Below are positions 32,969 to 41,005 of a stretch of 43,805 nucleotides of DNA, piece after piece. Both the position numbers and the translations under genes were made by a program. The stretch covers positions 1-43,805 of the forward strand of contig JAOPWP010000087.1 of assembly GCA_025965615.1 (NCBI GenBank). The letters run 5' to 3'. Within the stretch, counting starts at the first letter, position 1. Each line of letters starts with the position of its first letter. The stretch is from Frankiales bacterium. Lineage in GTDB: Bacteria > Actinomycetota > Actinomycetes > Mycobacteriales > SCTD01. The notes under the pieces were generated by a model. It saw nothing but the letters and a program-made list of their open reading frames with translations, did not search any database and was not told the DNA's origin.

Positions 32969-32974
32969 GGGTCC

Positions 32975-32995
32975 ATCGTAGGTGCGGCCTACGCT
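32975..32995. promoter_or_regulatory. Paired divergent -10 boxes, prfC / thioesterase
   Basis: TACGAT on the minus strand (32980-32975), 6 nt before the prfC ATG; TACGCT on the plus strand (32990-32995), 7 nt before the thioesterase ATG at 33003. With only 34 bp between the two starts, both messages should be leaderless and the polymerases must compete. Inferred from spacing. Confidence 0.55.
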
Positions 32996-33002
32996 CGCCG
33001 GC

Positions 33003-33413
33003 ATGACACCGATCGGGTACGACCACAAGGGCTTCGACGCACTGCTCGGCCTGCAGATCACCTCCGCCACCGAGGACGAGGTCCGCGCCGAGTTCACGGT
33101 GCGCCCCGAGCTGCTCCAGCCGTACGGCCTGCTGCACGGCGGCGTGCTCTGCTCCGTCGTCGAGACGGTGGGGAGCGTTGCGGGTGCCGTCTGGTACGGC
33201 GACCGCGGCAACGTCGTCGGCACGAGCAACCACACGAACTTCCTGCGAGCGGTGCGCGAGGGGAAGCTCACGGCGGTGGCGACTCCGATCCACCGCGGAC
33301 GCACCCAGCAGCTGTGGTCGATCGACGTGCGGGACGAGCAGGACCGCCTCGTCGCGCGCGGCGAGCTGCGCGTCGCGAACCTGCCGACCGGCAACCCGGT
33401 CACCGAGGTCTAG
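33003..33413 (+). CDS. PaaI-type hotdog thioesterase
   Basis: A 136-aa hotdog protein. The core signature LLHGGVLCSVVETVGS (about residues 45-60) supplies the active-site helix, with the acidic residue E58 of SVVET and HGG loop typical of PaaI/ComA-like acyl-CoA thioesterases. It hydrolyses acyl- or phenylacetyl-type CoA esters. ATG 33003 fits the TACGCT box 7 nt upstream; the frame-open GTG at 32982 is upstream of that box. It lies 55 bp before the palindromic repeat array. Confidence 0.92.
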   Translation: MTPIGYDHKGFDALLGLQITSATEDEVRAEFTVRPELLQPYGLLHGGVLCSVVETVGSVAGAVWYGDRGNVVGTSNHTNFLRAVREGKLTAVATPIHRGRTQQLWSIDVRDEQDRLVARGELRVANLPTGNPVTEV

Positions 33414-33468
33414 ACCGCGCCCCTGCGACCAGGGGCGCCGGGTGCCTGGCCGGTGCCAGCCTGAGCAC

Positions 33469-33707
33469 GGGTTCACCCAGCCGATCATCCAGCGGGACAC
33501 GATGATCGGTCGGGTGGCCTCCCACGCCCACACCTGCGTACGGGTTCACCCAGCCGATCACCCAGCCGGACGCGATGATCGGTCGGGTGGCCTCCGACGC
33601 CCACACGTGCGTACGGGTCCACCCAGCCGATCAAGCAGCTGGACACGATGATCGGTTGGGTGGTCCTGCAGGCTCGTCGCGTTCGAGCGGGTTCACCCAG
33701 CCGATCA
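33469..33707. repeat. 73-bp palindromic tandem repeat, three copies plus a truncated fourth
   Basis: The arm CACCCAGCCGATCA occurs at 33474, 33547, 33620 and 33694, i.e. periods of 73, 73 and 74 bp. In the first three copies a matching arm TGATCGG(T)(C/T)GGGTG follows 15 nt later (33503, 33576, 33649), so each unit contains a 14-bp stem and 15-nt loop; copy 3 has T where copies 1 and 2 have C, which restores an A-T pair. Copy 4 lacks the right arm. The array sits between convergent genes and has no coding frame, as the period is not a multiple of three. REP/BIME-like element or a protein-binding array are possible. Confidence 0.9.
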
Positions 33708-33722
33708 CCTCGAGCGGGGCTG

Positions 33723-33739
33723 GCCGGCCTTCCGGGCCG
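33723..33739. terminator. Hairpin between convergent genes
   Basis: CCGGCC-ttccg-GGCCGG forms a six-pair GC stem about 20 bp beyond the MFS stop on the minus strand and beyond the repeat array for the plus-strand thioesterase. There is no T-run, so termination would be of the U-less kind common in actinomycetes. Confidence 0.4.
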
Positions 33740-33757
33740 GGACCGTCACCGACGGGC

Positions 33758-34990
33758 CTAGACGGCGTCCCTCGGGACGAGGGTGCGGCGGAACGCGAAC
33801 CCCACTGCGGCGGCCGCGACCGCCCCACCCAGGGCGACGAGCAGGGCGGTACGGGCGCTGCTGCTGTCGGCCACCGCGCCCGAGGCGGCAAAGCCGGCGG
33901 CCACGCCGACGCCGAGCCCGGAGTTGAGCCAGCTGAAGCCCTCCGTGCGGGCGGCGGGCGGGACCAGCGGGTCGACGAGACCGAAGGCCCCGATCAGGGA
34001 CGGGCTGATGGCGATGCCGGCGAGCAGGGCTGCTGGCGCCATCAGCGCGACGCTGGGCGCGAAGGTCATGGGGACGAGGCCGAACGCCAGGCCGACCAGG
34101 GCGATCAGGAAGCGCCGGTGCAGCGGCGCTGCCCAGTGCACGAGGCCGTAGCCGAGACCGGCGGCCGCGCTGCCGCCGGCGACGAGGGCCAGCAGAAGCC
34201 CCCCGGCGGCGGCGCTCCCCCGCTCCTCGGCGAAGGCCACCATGCTGACCTCGACGGTGCCGAACAGAACCCCGACGAACAGCATCGAGACGGTGAGCGT
34301 GCGCAGCCCCGGCGAGACCAGGGCGCTCGGGTGTCGGCCGCCTGACGCGCTGCGCACAGGAGGTTCCGTGGAGCGTTGAGCGACGAGCGCGAGGGTGCCG
34401 ATCGCGCCGAGCAGCGCTGCGAGGGCCAGGCCGACCGCGGGGTCGAGCAGGGCGCAGGTCACGACCACGAGAGGACCGAAGACGAAGACCACCTCGTCGA
34501 CGACGCTCTCCCAGGCGTAGGCCTTCGCGATGTCGCCCTGACGGTCGGCTGCGGTCAGCAGGTCGCTCCACCGCGAGCGCACGCACGACCCCAGCTGCGA
34601 GGACGAGGCGCTCATGACCGCAGCGGCGGCGACCAGCCAACCCGCCGGCGCCTGCGTCCCGGCGAGCAGGACCAGTGCGAAGACACCGAGAGTGCTGAGC
34701 CCCAGCGCGAACGGCAGCACGACGCGCTGACCACGGCGGTCCACCGCTCGGGAGATCAGGGGGGCGAGGACGGCGAGTCCCAGGGCGTAGGCCGCGCTGA
34801 CCAGCCCGGCCAGGGCGTACGAGCCGCGGCGGTCCTCGACGAGCAGGACCGTGCCGATGCCCAGCATGGCGATCGGGAGGCGACCGACCGCCGCGGCCCA
34901 CGTGAAGGCTGCGGCGCCGGGCGTGCGCAGGAGCGGGCCGTACCCACGGGTCAGAGCAGGAGAGGAGCCGGCGCCCGCAGTCGCTGTCAC
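33758..34990 (-). CDS. Major facilitator superfamily transporter
   Basis: A 410-aa protein with about 12 hydrophobic segments. The cytoplasmic loop 2-3 motif reads ISRAVDRRGQR (near residues 79-89), a variant of the MFS GxxxDRxGRR. The middle is basic and hydrophilic, as expected between the two halves. The GTG at 34990 overlaps the stop of the enoyl-reductase-like gene (GTGA), so the pair is co-translated. Substrate unknown; the coupling to a lipid-type enzyme suggests an exporter. Confidence 0.88.
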   Translation of the reverse strand: MTATAGAGSSPALTRGYGPLLRTPGAAAFTWAAAVGRLPIAMLGIGTVLLVEDRRGSYALAGLVSAAYALGLAVLAPLISRAVDRRGQRVVLPFALGLSTLGVFALVLLAGTQAPAGWLVAAAAVMSASSSQLGSCVRSRWSDLLTAADRQGDIAKAYAWESVVDEVVFVFGPLVVVTCALLDPAVGLALAALLGAIGTLALVAQRSTEPPVRSASGGRHPSALVSPGLRTLTVSMLFVGVLFGTVEVSMVAFAEERGSAAAGGLLLALVAGGSAAAGLGYGLVHWAAPLHRRFLIALVGLAFGLVPMTFAPSVALMAPAALLAGIAISPSLIGAFGLVDPLVPPAARTEGFSWLNSGLGVGVAAGFAASGAVADSSSARTALLVALGGAVAAAAVGFAFRRTLVPRDAV

Positions 34991-36213
34991 ACCGCTTCGG
35001 TGGAGAGGGTGAAACCGGCGGTCCGCAGCCGGTCGGCCAGGAGCCCGCCCATGGCCGTCGCGGGGGTCAGCACGCCCCCGCCCTCCGAGCCGGTCAGGTC
35101 GTCGAGGGCGAGGCAGAGCCCGCTCTGGCCGAGCATGACGGCCGTCGCGGCATAGCCCGGGTCACCCTTCGCCGCGACGGTGGTGCGGTAGCGCGCCCCG
35201 CTCGTGGTCGAGGCCGTGATCTCCATGCGGAAGTGGCCAGCCGCACGCGCCTTCTCGTCGGGCCCGCTGCCCGGTGCGGGCAGCAGCCGGTCGAGCACGG
35301 ACCGGGTCGGACCGAAGCCGAGTCCCGCACTGGCTCCCGCGACACCGGCAGCCGTGCCCGCCGCGAGCACGGGTCCGAGCGGGCTCGACCCGAAGCTCAT
35401 GGCCTCGCTGTAGCGGAAGGTCCGGCCGTAGGCCCAGTCCTGCAAGGCGTTGCTGCGGCGGACGATCCGCGTGTTGAACGGGGCCATGACGAACGGACCG
35501 GTCCAGCGGCGGCCGGACCGGCCGACGACGACCGTGTCGCTCTCGGTGCCGAGCGCCGGCTCGGCCGAGCGATCAGGGGTGAGGGCATAGGGGTCCGCGA
35601 GCACCCGGCGCAGGCCCGGCTGGGCCTTCACCGCGTCGACCTGCGCACGCAGGCTGTCGACGGTGCCCCCGCTGACGCCCCCGCGCATCGAGACGACGAC
35701 GAGTTGGGTGTCGGTGAGCTGGCCCGCCCCGTCAGCGGCAGCCCGCTCGGCCGTCGCCTGGACCCCGAGGTCGGAGGGGATCGAGTCGAAGCCGCAGGCG
35801 TGGACGATCCGCGCGCCTGAGCTCCGAGCCGTCACGTCGGCCGCGTCGATGCTGTCGCGGACGAAGAGCACCTCACCGGTGAGGTCGGCGTAGGAGGTGC
35901 CGGCCGCGGCGCAGGCCTCGACCAGGGGCAGGCCGTACCGCGCGTAGGGGCCGACGGTCGTGACGACCACCCGTGCCTGCTCGGCGAGCCTGGCGACGGC
36001 AGCACGGTCGGAGGAGTCCGCGACGAGAACCGGCCACTCGGACGCGGCCCCACCGAGCTGGTCGCGCACGGCGACGAGCCGGTCCGCCGACCGCCCCGCC
36101 AGGGCGATCGTCGTGCCGGCCGGGGCATGCTCTGCGAGGTAGGCCGCGGTGAGCGCACCGACGAACCCGCTGGCCCCGTAGAGGACGAGGTCGACGTCGG
36201 CAGAAGGCGGCAT
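34987..36213 (-). CDS. Saccharopine-dehydrogenase-like / trans-acting enoyl reductase family protein
   Basis: A 408-aa protein with an N-terminal Rossmann nucleotide-binding segment (DLVLYGASGFVGALTA, residues about 8-23), VVTTVGPYARYGLPLVEACA and CGFDSIPSDLGV. This is the family of mycobacterial Rv2449c and of the trans-acting enoyl reductase Rv2953 that acts with PKS in phthiocerol synthesis. A hydrophobic helix near residues 290-310 (VLAAGTAAGVAGASAG) may associate it with membranes. ATG 36213 is chosen because TAGCGT sits 7 nt upstream; a GTG at 36222 would overlap that box. Confidence 0.88.
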   Translation of the reverse strand: MPPSADVDLVLYGASGFVGALTAAYLAEHAPAGTTIALAGRSADRLVAVRDQLGGAASEWPVLVADSSDRAAVARLAEQARVVVTTVGPYARYGLPLVEACAAAGTSYADLTGEVLFVRDSIDAADVTARSSGARIVHACGFDSIPSDLGVQATAERAAADGAGQLTDTQLVVVSMRGGVSGGTVDSLRAQVDAVKAQPGLRRVLADPYALTPDRSAEPALGTESDTVVVGRSGRRWTGPFVMAPFNTRIVRRSNALQDWAYGRTFRYSEAMSFGSSPLGPVLAAGTAAGVAGASAGLGFGPTRSVLDRLLPAPGSGPDEKARAAGHFRMEITASTTSGARYRTTVAAKGDPGYAATAVMLGQSGLCLALDDLTGSEGGGVLTPATAMGGLLADRLRTAGFTLSTEAV

Positions 36214-36220
36214 GTCGAGC

Positions 36221-36226
36221 ACGCTA
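36221..36226 (-). promoter_or_regulatory. Leaderless-type -10 box before the enoyl-reductase-like gene
   Basis: TAGCGT on the minus strand, 7 nt before the ATG at 36213. It decides the start in favour of ATG. Confidence 0.45.
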
Positions 36227-36360
36227 ACCGCGATCCCCGACAGTCTCACCTCGGATCCTTCCCGAACCGTCCACGACGGCACGCCCGGCAGGGCGGTGTC
36301 CCTCGGCCGGGGGGCGGCGCTGCGCGAGGCGCGAGCTGCCGGGGGTGCGGGAGCCCGCGC

Positions 36361-36657
36361 CCATCCTCTCGGTGTACTGCCCAGGCAGGTTGGTCAAGCG
36401 TGACGGGCGGGTCTTGCCGATCGCGGTGTGGGGCCGGTGGTGGTCGTACTCGTGCAGCCAGGCCGGTAGTGCCTTTCGGCGGGCTGACTCGCTGGAGTAC
36501 ATGCGCTTGGAGGCCCACCGGTCAGCGAGGGTGCGGTGGAAGCGTTCGATCTTCCCGTTCGTCTGTGGGCGGTAGGGCGGGTGCGCTTGAGGGCGATGCC
36601 GAGCGCGGCGCACGTACCGGGACATCCCGCACGGCCCGGGTGAGCGTGCGCCACCAC
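36361..36657 (-). pseudogene. IS481-type transposase C-terminal remnant, frameshifted
   Basis: Minus-strand peptides spell the end of an IS481-family rve transposase: ALGIALKRT in one frame, then PYRPQTNGKIERFHRT, ALPAWLHEYDHHRPHTAIG and SRLTNLPGQY in another. A frameshift near 36585 separates the pieces, and the catalytic N-terminal part is absent. No ends or target duplication were found. It lies between the enoyl-reductase-like gene and the photolyase, and marks past insertion. Confidence 0.85.
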
Positions 36658-36663
36658 GACCAG

Positions 36664-38013
36664 CTAGCCGCGCACCTGGGCGTAGCGCTCCAGAGCGACC
36701 ACCCGCTCGTCCGCGTGGTTCACGACCCGTTCGGGATAGCCGGTCGGCACGCCACCGGGGAGCAGCCAGGGCTCGTGCACTGCCGCCCCGGCGACGTCGC
36801 GGAGTTCCGGCACCCAGCGCCGGACGTAGGCGCCGTCCGGGTCGTGCTCGCGCCCCTGGCGCACCGGGTTGAACACGCGGAAGTACGGCGAGGGGTCCGT
36901 CCCGGTCCCAGCGACCCACTGCCACCCGTGCTGGTTCGACGGCAGGTCGCCGTCCCGCAGCAGCGCCAGGAAGTGGGCCGCCCCGCGCCGCCAGTGCAGG
37001 TGCAGGTCCTTGGTGAGGAACGATGCCGTGACCATGCGCATCCGGTTGTGCATCCACGCCGCCCCCGCGAGCTGGCGCATGCCCGCGTCGACGATGGGGT
37101 AGCCGGTCGTCCCGGTGACCCACGCCTCCCAGCGCCGCTCGGCCTCGGGGCCGGTGTCGTAGGACAAGCCGCTCATCGGCGCCTGGACCTCGTCTCGGGC
37201 GGTGTCCGGAGCGTGCCAGAGCACGTCGGCGTAGAAGTCGCGGAAGGCCAGTTCCCGGCGGTAGGCCGCAGGCCCTGGTCCCTCGCCCAGGTCGGAGAGC
37301 AGGGTGCGGGGGTGCACGCACCCGTACTTCAGGTAGACCGACAGCTGCGACGTCCGGTCGGCGTCGGGCCGGTTGCGCTGCTCGGCGTAGTCGGCCAGGT
37401 CAGCGTCCGCGAACTCCCGCCACCGCGCGAGACCGGCCCGCTCCCCCGCCTCGGGCAGCTCGACGGGGCCGAGGTCGGGGTCGTCCGGCACGGCGACCGT
37501 CGGCACTCCCCCGTCCGTCCAGCGCACCGGTCCCTCGGCCACCGCAGGACCCCGCACGCCCCGTTCCTGCCAGGCCCGGAAGAACGGCGAGAAGACGCGG
37601 TAGGGCGACGCGTCGGCCTTGGTCAGCGAACCGGGCGTCACGGCGTACGGGGAACCGAGGTCCAGCAGCGGGACCTCGCCCAGCGCAGCGGCGACGGCTG
37701 CGTCCCGCGTGCGGCCGTACGGCCCGGCGTCGGTGCTGATGTGGACGTTCGAGGCACCCACCCGTCGCACGAGGTCGGGGAGGACGTCCTGCGGCCGGCC
37801 GTGCAGCACCCTTAGCGCCCCGCCGGTCCGCTCCTGCAGGTCGCGCAGGCACCGGAACAGGAAGGCACGGCGCGGGGCACCGGCGGGGCCCAGCAGGACG
37901 TCGTCGAGCACGAACAGCGGGACGACCTCGTCGGCGCAGTCCTGCGCAGCGGCCAGAGCAGGGTGGTCGCCGAGCCGCAGGTCGCGGCGGAGCCACAGGA
38001 CAGCCGTCGTCAT
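36664..38013 (-). CDS. phr: Deoxyribodipyrimidine photolyase
   Basis: A 449-aa photolyase/cryptochrome protein. N-terminal antenna domain begins VLWLRRDLRLGDHPAL; the C-terminal FAD domain has ELAFRDFYADVLWH, GYPIVDAGMRQL, WMHNRMRMVTASFL and GWQWVAGTGTDPSPYFRVFN, which fit class I CPD photolyases. It repairs cyclobutane pyrimidine dimers with light. TACCGT (38020-38025, minus) stands 6 nt before the ATG, a leaderless-type start. Confidence 0.95.
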   Translation of the reverse strand: MTTAVLWLRRDLRLGDHPALAAAQDCADEVVPLFVLDDVLLGPAGAPRRAFLFRCLRDLQERTGGALRVLHGRPQDVLPDLVRRVGASNVHISTDAGPYGRTRDAAVAAALGEVPLLDLGSPYAVTPGSLTKADASPYRVFSPFFRAWQERGVRGPAVAEGPVRWTDGGVPTVAVPDDPDLGPVELPEAGERAGLARWREFADADLADYAEQRNRPDADRTSQLSVYLKYGCVHPRTLLSDLGEGPGPAAYRRELAFRDFYADVLWHAPDTARDEVQAPMSGLSYDTGPEAERRWEAWVTGTTGYPIVDAGMRQLAGAAWMHNRMRMVTASFLTKDLHLHWRRGAAHFLALLRDGDLPSNQHGWQWVAGTGTDPSPYFRVFNPVRQGREHDPDGAYVRRWVPELRDVAGAAVHEPWLLPGGVPTGYPERVVNHADERVVALERYAQVRG

Positions 38014-38357
38014 CCCGGAACGGTAGGGCGGGGCGAGGCGGTCCGCACGCCGGGCCGGGCCTACTGGACGAAGCAGATGACGCCTGCCGCGACCGGAGCC
38101 GTGACGAGCAGGGTCACCTACGCAGCGGAGGTGCGGTCGTTCGGGCCGCCGACGGACACCCCGTCACCGACCGAGGCGGCCCCTCCCCCGGGTCCGCAGG
38201 CACCGACGATGACCTGCCTCCCAGGACCTGGGCAGGCCCAGGTCCCCGTGCCGCCCCGAGGAGCCGGTCGCTCGAGGGGCGTCAGGTCCGTACGCCTGCT
38301 CAACGGGCTTCCGCACCCGCCGCCGCGTCGGCGATCTCGCCCCCGTGCGGCGCGGGC
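38014..38357. other. Intergenic stretch without a supported gene
   Basis: Holds the photolyase -10 box (38020-38025). A minus-strand frame gives short open stretches broken by TAG codons, one reading VTLLVTAPVAAGVICFVQ near its end, which may be a decayed small membrane peptide. Nothing firmer is seen. Confidence 0.5.
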
Positions 38358-39815
38358 TCACACCGCCACCAGGCCCTTCCTCGCCGGGCGCACGGGCCGC
38401 GCGGTCGGGCCGCCGTGCCGCAGGGCGAGCTCCGTCGTCGCCTGGGCCAGCAGGTCGTCGCTGTCCACCCCGAGGTGCTCCGCCATCCCGTCGCGGAAGC
38501 CGGGAGACCAGCGCAGCTCCATCGCGCGCAGGGGCACCGTCGCCTCGAGCTGGCACAGCAGTCCCACCAGGCCGAGGGCGACCCGGTGGAGCATGAGGTA
38601 CTCCGGCGGCAGCCGCAGGTGCGACGCGACGGTGTGCGAGCTCGAGCGGGGGTTCGCCAGCTTGACCGCCTCCTCACGCAACCACCTGCGGGTGAAGGTG
38701 AACGTCGAGCCCCGGAAGACCTCACTCATCGGCGAGAGGTAGTCGATCACCTCGGCGACGGTGACCGGGGCGTCCGGGGCGAGGAACCCCAGGCCGGTCA
38801 TGGCCTCCATCAGCCCCGCCTCGTCGCCGTTGAGCACCAGCGCGGCGTTGCGCCCGAGCGGTGCCGGGATGCCTCCGGGCAGGCGGTGCACAGCGCCGAA
38901 GTCGAGCACCCCGACCCGCCCGTCGGCCAGCAGCAGGAAGTTCCCGGGGTGCGGGTCCCCGTGCATGAGCCCGGTCAGCTCGGGTCCGGCGTAGATGGCG
39001 TGCACGAGCGCCGTGCCGATCCGGTCCCGCTCGACCCGGGTCAGGCCGGCGTCGTGGATCCGGCTCGACAGGGGGATCCCGTCAAGCCATCCGGTGACGA
39101 GCACCTTGCTCGTGGCGTGGTGGACGGCGGGGACGACCACCATCGGGTCGTCGACGAAAGCCGACGCGAACCGCCGCTGGTTGTCGGCCTCGCGCTCGTA
39201 GTCCAGCTCCTCGTCGAGCCGGGCAGCGAGTTCGTCGACCAGACCGGTGGCGTCGGCGAGGTGGCCGAGGTGACCCAGCAGCCGAGCGATCCGGCGCAGC
39301 TGGCGCAGGTCGGACTGCAGCGCCTTCGCGACCCCGGGGTACTGCACCTTGACCGCGACCGCGACCGGATCGGCGTCAGCGGTGGCCCGCCACTGCCCGC
39401 GGTGCACCTGACCGATGCTCGCGGCCCCGGCCGGTGCGTGCTCGAGCGTGAGCCGGGTCGACCAGTCGGGTCCGAGCTCGGCGACGAGCACCCGCTCGAC
39501 GGTGGTCCACGGGAGCGGCGGGGCGGCGTGCTGCAGGGCGTTCAGCGTCGCGCGGTACGGGGCCGCGAGCTCCTCGGGCAGGACGGCCTCGAGCACGCTC
39601 AGGGCCTGGCCGAGCTTGAGCGCCCCGCCCTTGAGCTCACCGAGCGTCCGGCACAGCTGCTCGACGGTGCGCCGCTGCACCTCCTCGGCCACCGCCTCGG
39701 CGGGGGCGCCTCCCACCTTCTTGGCCACGCCCAGGGCGGTGCGCCCGGCGTACATGCCTGGGAGTGCGGCGAGCCGGGCGCCCCGGAGGAGGGAGTTGGT
39801 GCGCAACGTGACCAC
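38358..39815 (-). CDS. ABC1/UbiB family atypical kinase
   Basis: A 485-aa protein. UbiB-family marks in order: KLGQ in GGALKLGQALS (the KxGQ motif), the Ala-rich loop AGAASIGQVH, EELDYEREADNQRRF, HGDPHPGNF (catalytic loop) and VLDFGAVHR (metal-binding DFG). Family members act in isoprenoid-lipid/quinone metabolism, as ATPases more than as protein kinases. I start at GTG 39815, seven bases after GAGGAG on the minus strand; the open frame upstream to 39851 is not needed. Confidence 0.93.
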   Translation of the reverse strand: MVTLRTNSLLRGARLAALPGMYAGRTALGVAKKVGGAPAEAVAEEVQRRTVEQLCRTLGELKGGALKLGQALSVLEAVLPEELAAPYRATLNALQHAAPPLPWTTVERVLVAELGPDWSTRLTLEHAPAGAASIGQVHRGQWRATADADPVAVAVKVQYPGVAKALQSDLRQLRRIARLLGHLGHLADATGLVDELAARLDEELDYEREADNQRRFASAFVDDPMVVVPAVHHATSKVLVTGWLDGIPLSSRIHDAGLTRVERDRIGTALVHAIYAGPELTGLMHGDPHPGNFLLLADGRVGVLDFGAVHRLPGGIPAPLGRNAALVLNGDEAGLMEAMTGLGFLAPDAPVTVAEVIDYLSPMSEVFRGSTFTFTRRWLREEAVKLANPRSSSHTVASHLRLPPEYLMLHRVALGLVGLLCQLEATVPLRAMELRWSPGFRDGMAEHLGVDSDDLLAQATTELALRHGGPTARPVRPARKGLVAV

Positions 39816-39914
39816 GGCGGGGCTCCTCTGATGGGTCTCAGCAGGTCCCATCGGGGCCAGCGCTCGCCGGGCGGACCCCCGTTCGGGTGGTCAACCGCCC
39901 GCGGCCGGCGGCGG

Positions 39915-40799
39915 TCAGCCGAAGACGGGGAACCGGCGCTTGGCGGCCAGGCGGTCCATGCCGGCCTGGATCTCGCGCTCCACCTGGTCGTAGATCTTCT
40001 GGACGTAGGCGGTGTCGCCGAGGCGCTCCGGGTCGTGGTCGACCTCGATGGGGTCGAGCAGCTCCGTGCGGATCTTGGCGGGCAGCGGGAGGTGGGCCGG
40101 GAGCACCTCGACCGCGAGCGGGAAGGGGAAGCCGGCCACGATGGGGATGTTCGCTCCTCGCAGCTTGGAGCTCAGGCCGCCGAACTTGTCGACGACGTTC
40201 GCCAGCCACTTGCCCTCGGAGACCACGAAGACGGTGTCGTGACCGCCGACCGAGGCCACAGGCAGGATCGGCACACCGGAGCGCATCGCCTGGCGCACGA
40301 AGCCCTTGCGGCCACCGAGCGTCGCGACGTCGCGCTTGCGCCAGTTGCGCATCGCGTCGACCTCACCACCCGGCCAGACGATGACGTCCTCCCCCTTCGC
40401 GAGGGCTGCGCCGACGCTCTTGCGGTTGGCCGCGATGACCCCCGTGGCCCGGAAGTAGTCACCGAGAGCAGGCGCAGCCATGAGCACGTCGTGCGCCGTG
40501 CCGTGCAGGAGCCGCTTGCCCTCGTAGCGCTTGTGCCAGGCGTTGACGAGCGTCCACGCGTCCATCGTCAGGGCGCCGCCTGAGTGCACGCCGATCAGCA
40601 GGCAGGTCTCGTCCGGCACCCGGTCCCACCCGTCGATCTCGAGCCTGAAGTAGAACTTGTTCATCAGGTCGTAGATCGGCTGCTGCACCTTCAGCACCGT
40701 CTCGTTCGCCGGCTTGGGCTCCATGGCCGCCTCGACGCGCCTGGCGATGACCCGCTCGATCAAGCTGGGCTGCGGCTGCGGCTGGTCGGTGCTGGTCAC
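39915..40799 (-). CDS. PlsC-like lysophospholipid/glycerol acyltransferase
   Basis: A 294-aa acyltransferase-like protein. The acyl-transfer His lies in IGVHSGGALTMD (the H-x(n)-D segment, here with longer spacing than the canonical HX4D), with VIVWPGGEVDAMR at the place of the EGxR-type motif and VPILPVASVGGHD as the phosphate-binding strand. It would transfer acyl chains to a glycerolipid acceptor. GTG start at 40799 is preceded by GGGAGGA. Soluble-looking, no strong TM helix. 99 bp separate it from the UbiB-like gene. Confidence 0.86.
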   Translation of the reverse strand: MTSTDQPQPQPSLIERVIARRVEAAMEPKPANETVLKVQQPIYDLMNKFYFRLEIDGWDRVPDETCLLIGVHSGGALTMDAWTLVNAWHKRYEGKRLLHGTAHDVLMAAPALGDYFRATGVIAANRKSVGAALAKGEDVIVWPGGEVDAMRNWRKRDVATLGGRKGFVRQAMRSGVPILPVASVGGHDTVFVVSEGKWLANVVDKFGGLSSKLRGANIPIVAGFPFPLAVEVLPAHLPLPAKIRTELLDPIEVDHDPERLGDTAYVQKIYDQVEREIQAGMDRLAAKRRFPVFG

Positions 40800-41005
40800 G
40801 GCGGGTCCTCCCGGGGCGGTGAAGGCGGTCCTGGTACGACACCACGGACGAGTGTCGCGGGGAACACTTTCTCAGAGCGGCGCTTCGAGGGCGCGGGGCC
40901 CTCGCCGCACCGTCTTCCCCCTGCCGCGCTGATCACTCGGTGGCGGCGCAGGGGGGCAACGACGCAGTGGTGCGCGTGACACGAGGTAGGGGTAGACACC
41001 TGCCC
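40800..41005. promoter_or_regulatory. Divergent intergenic region, acyltransferase / APC permease
   Basis: 206 bp with no gene. TAGACA at 40993-40998, 7 nt before the ATG at 41006, is an imperfect leaderless-type -10. No operator is evident. Confidence 0.35.

Noticed and set aside
30827-33505. An 892-codon plus-strand open frame opposite prfC
   Set aside because: It is an antisense shadow. prfC on the other strand has full GTPase motifs, while this frame has low-complexity Arg/Gly/His protein without a recognisable domain. The same holds for the long frames at 28678-30879, 38415-40583, 40796-42868 and 10830-12941.
33469-33707. CRISPR array
   Set aside because: Units are 73 bp with palindromic arms inside and nearly the whole unit conserved. 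There are no unique spacers of constant length, and no cas gene is in the window.
34987-36213. True saccharopine dehydrogenase of lysine metabolism
   Set aside because: The length, the internal hydrophobic helix and motifs fit the trans-acting enoyl reductase group; no lysine genes are nearby.
38118-38303. Small hypothetical protein in the photolyase-UbiB gap
   Set aside because: The composition is low-complexity, no ribosome site is seen, and it is closed by TAG before the only hydrophobic stretch.
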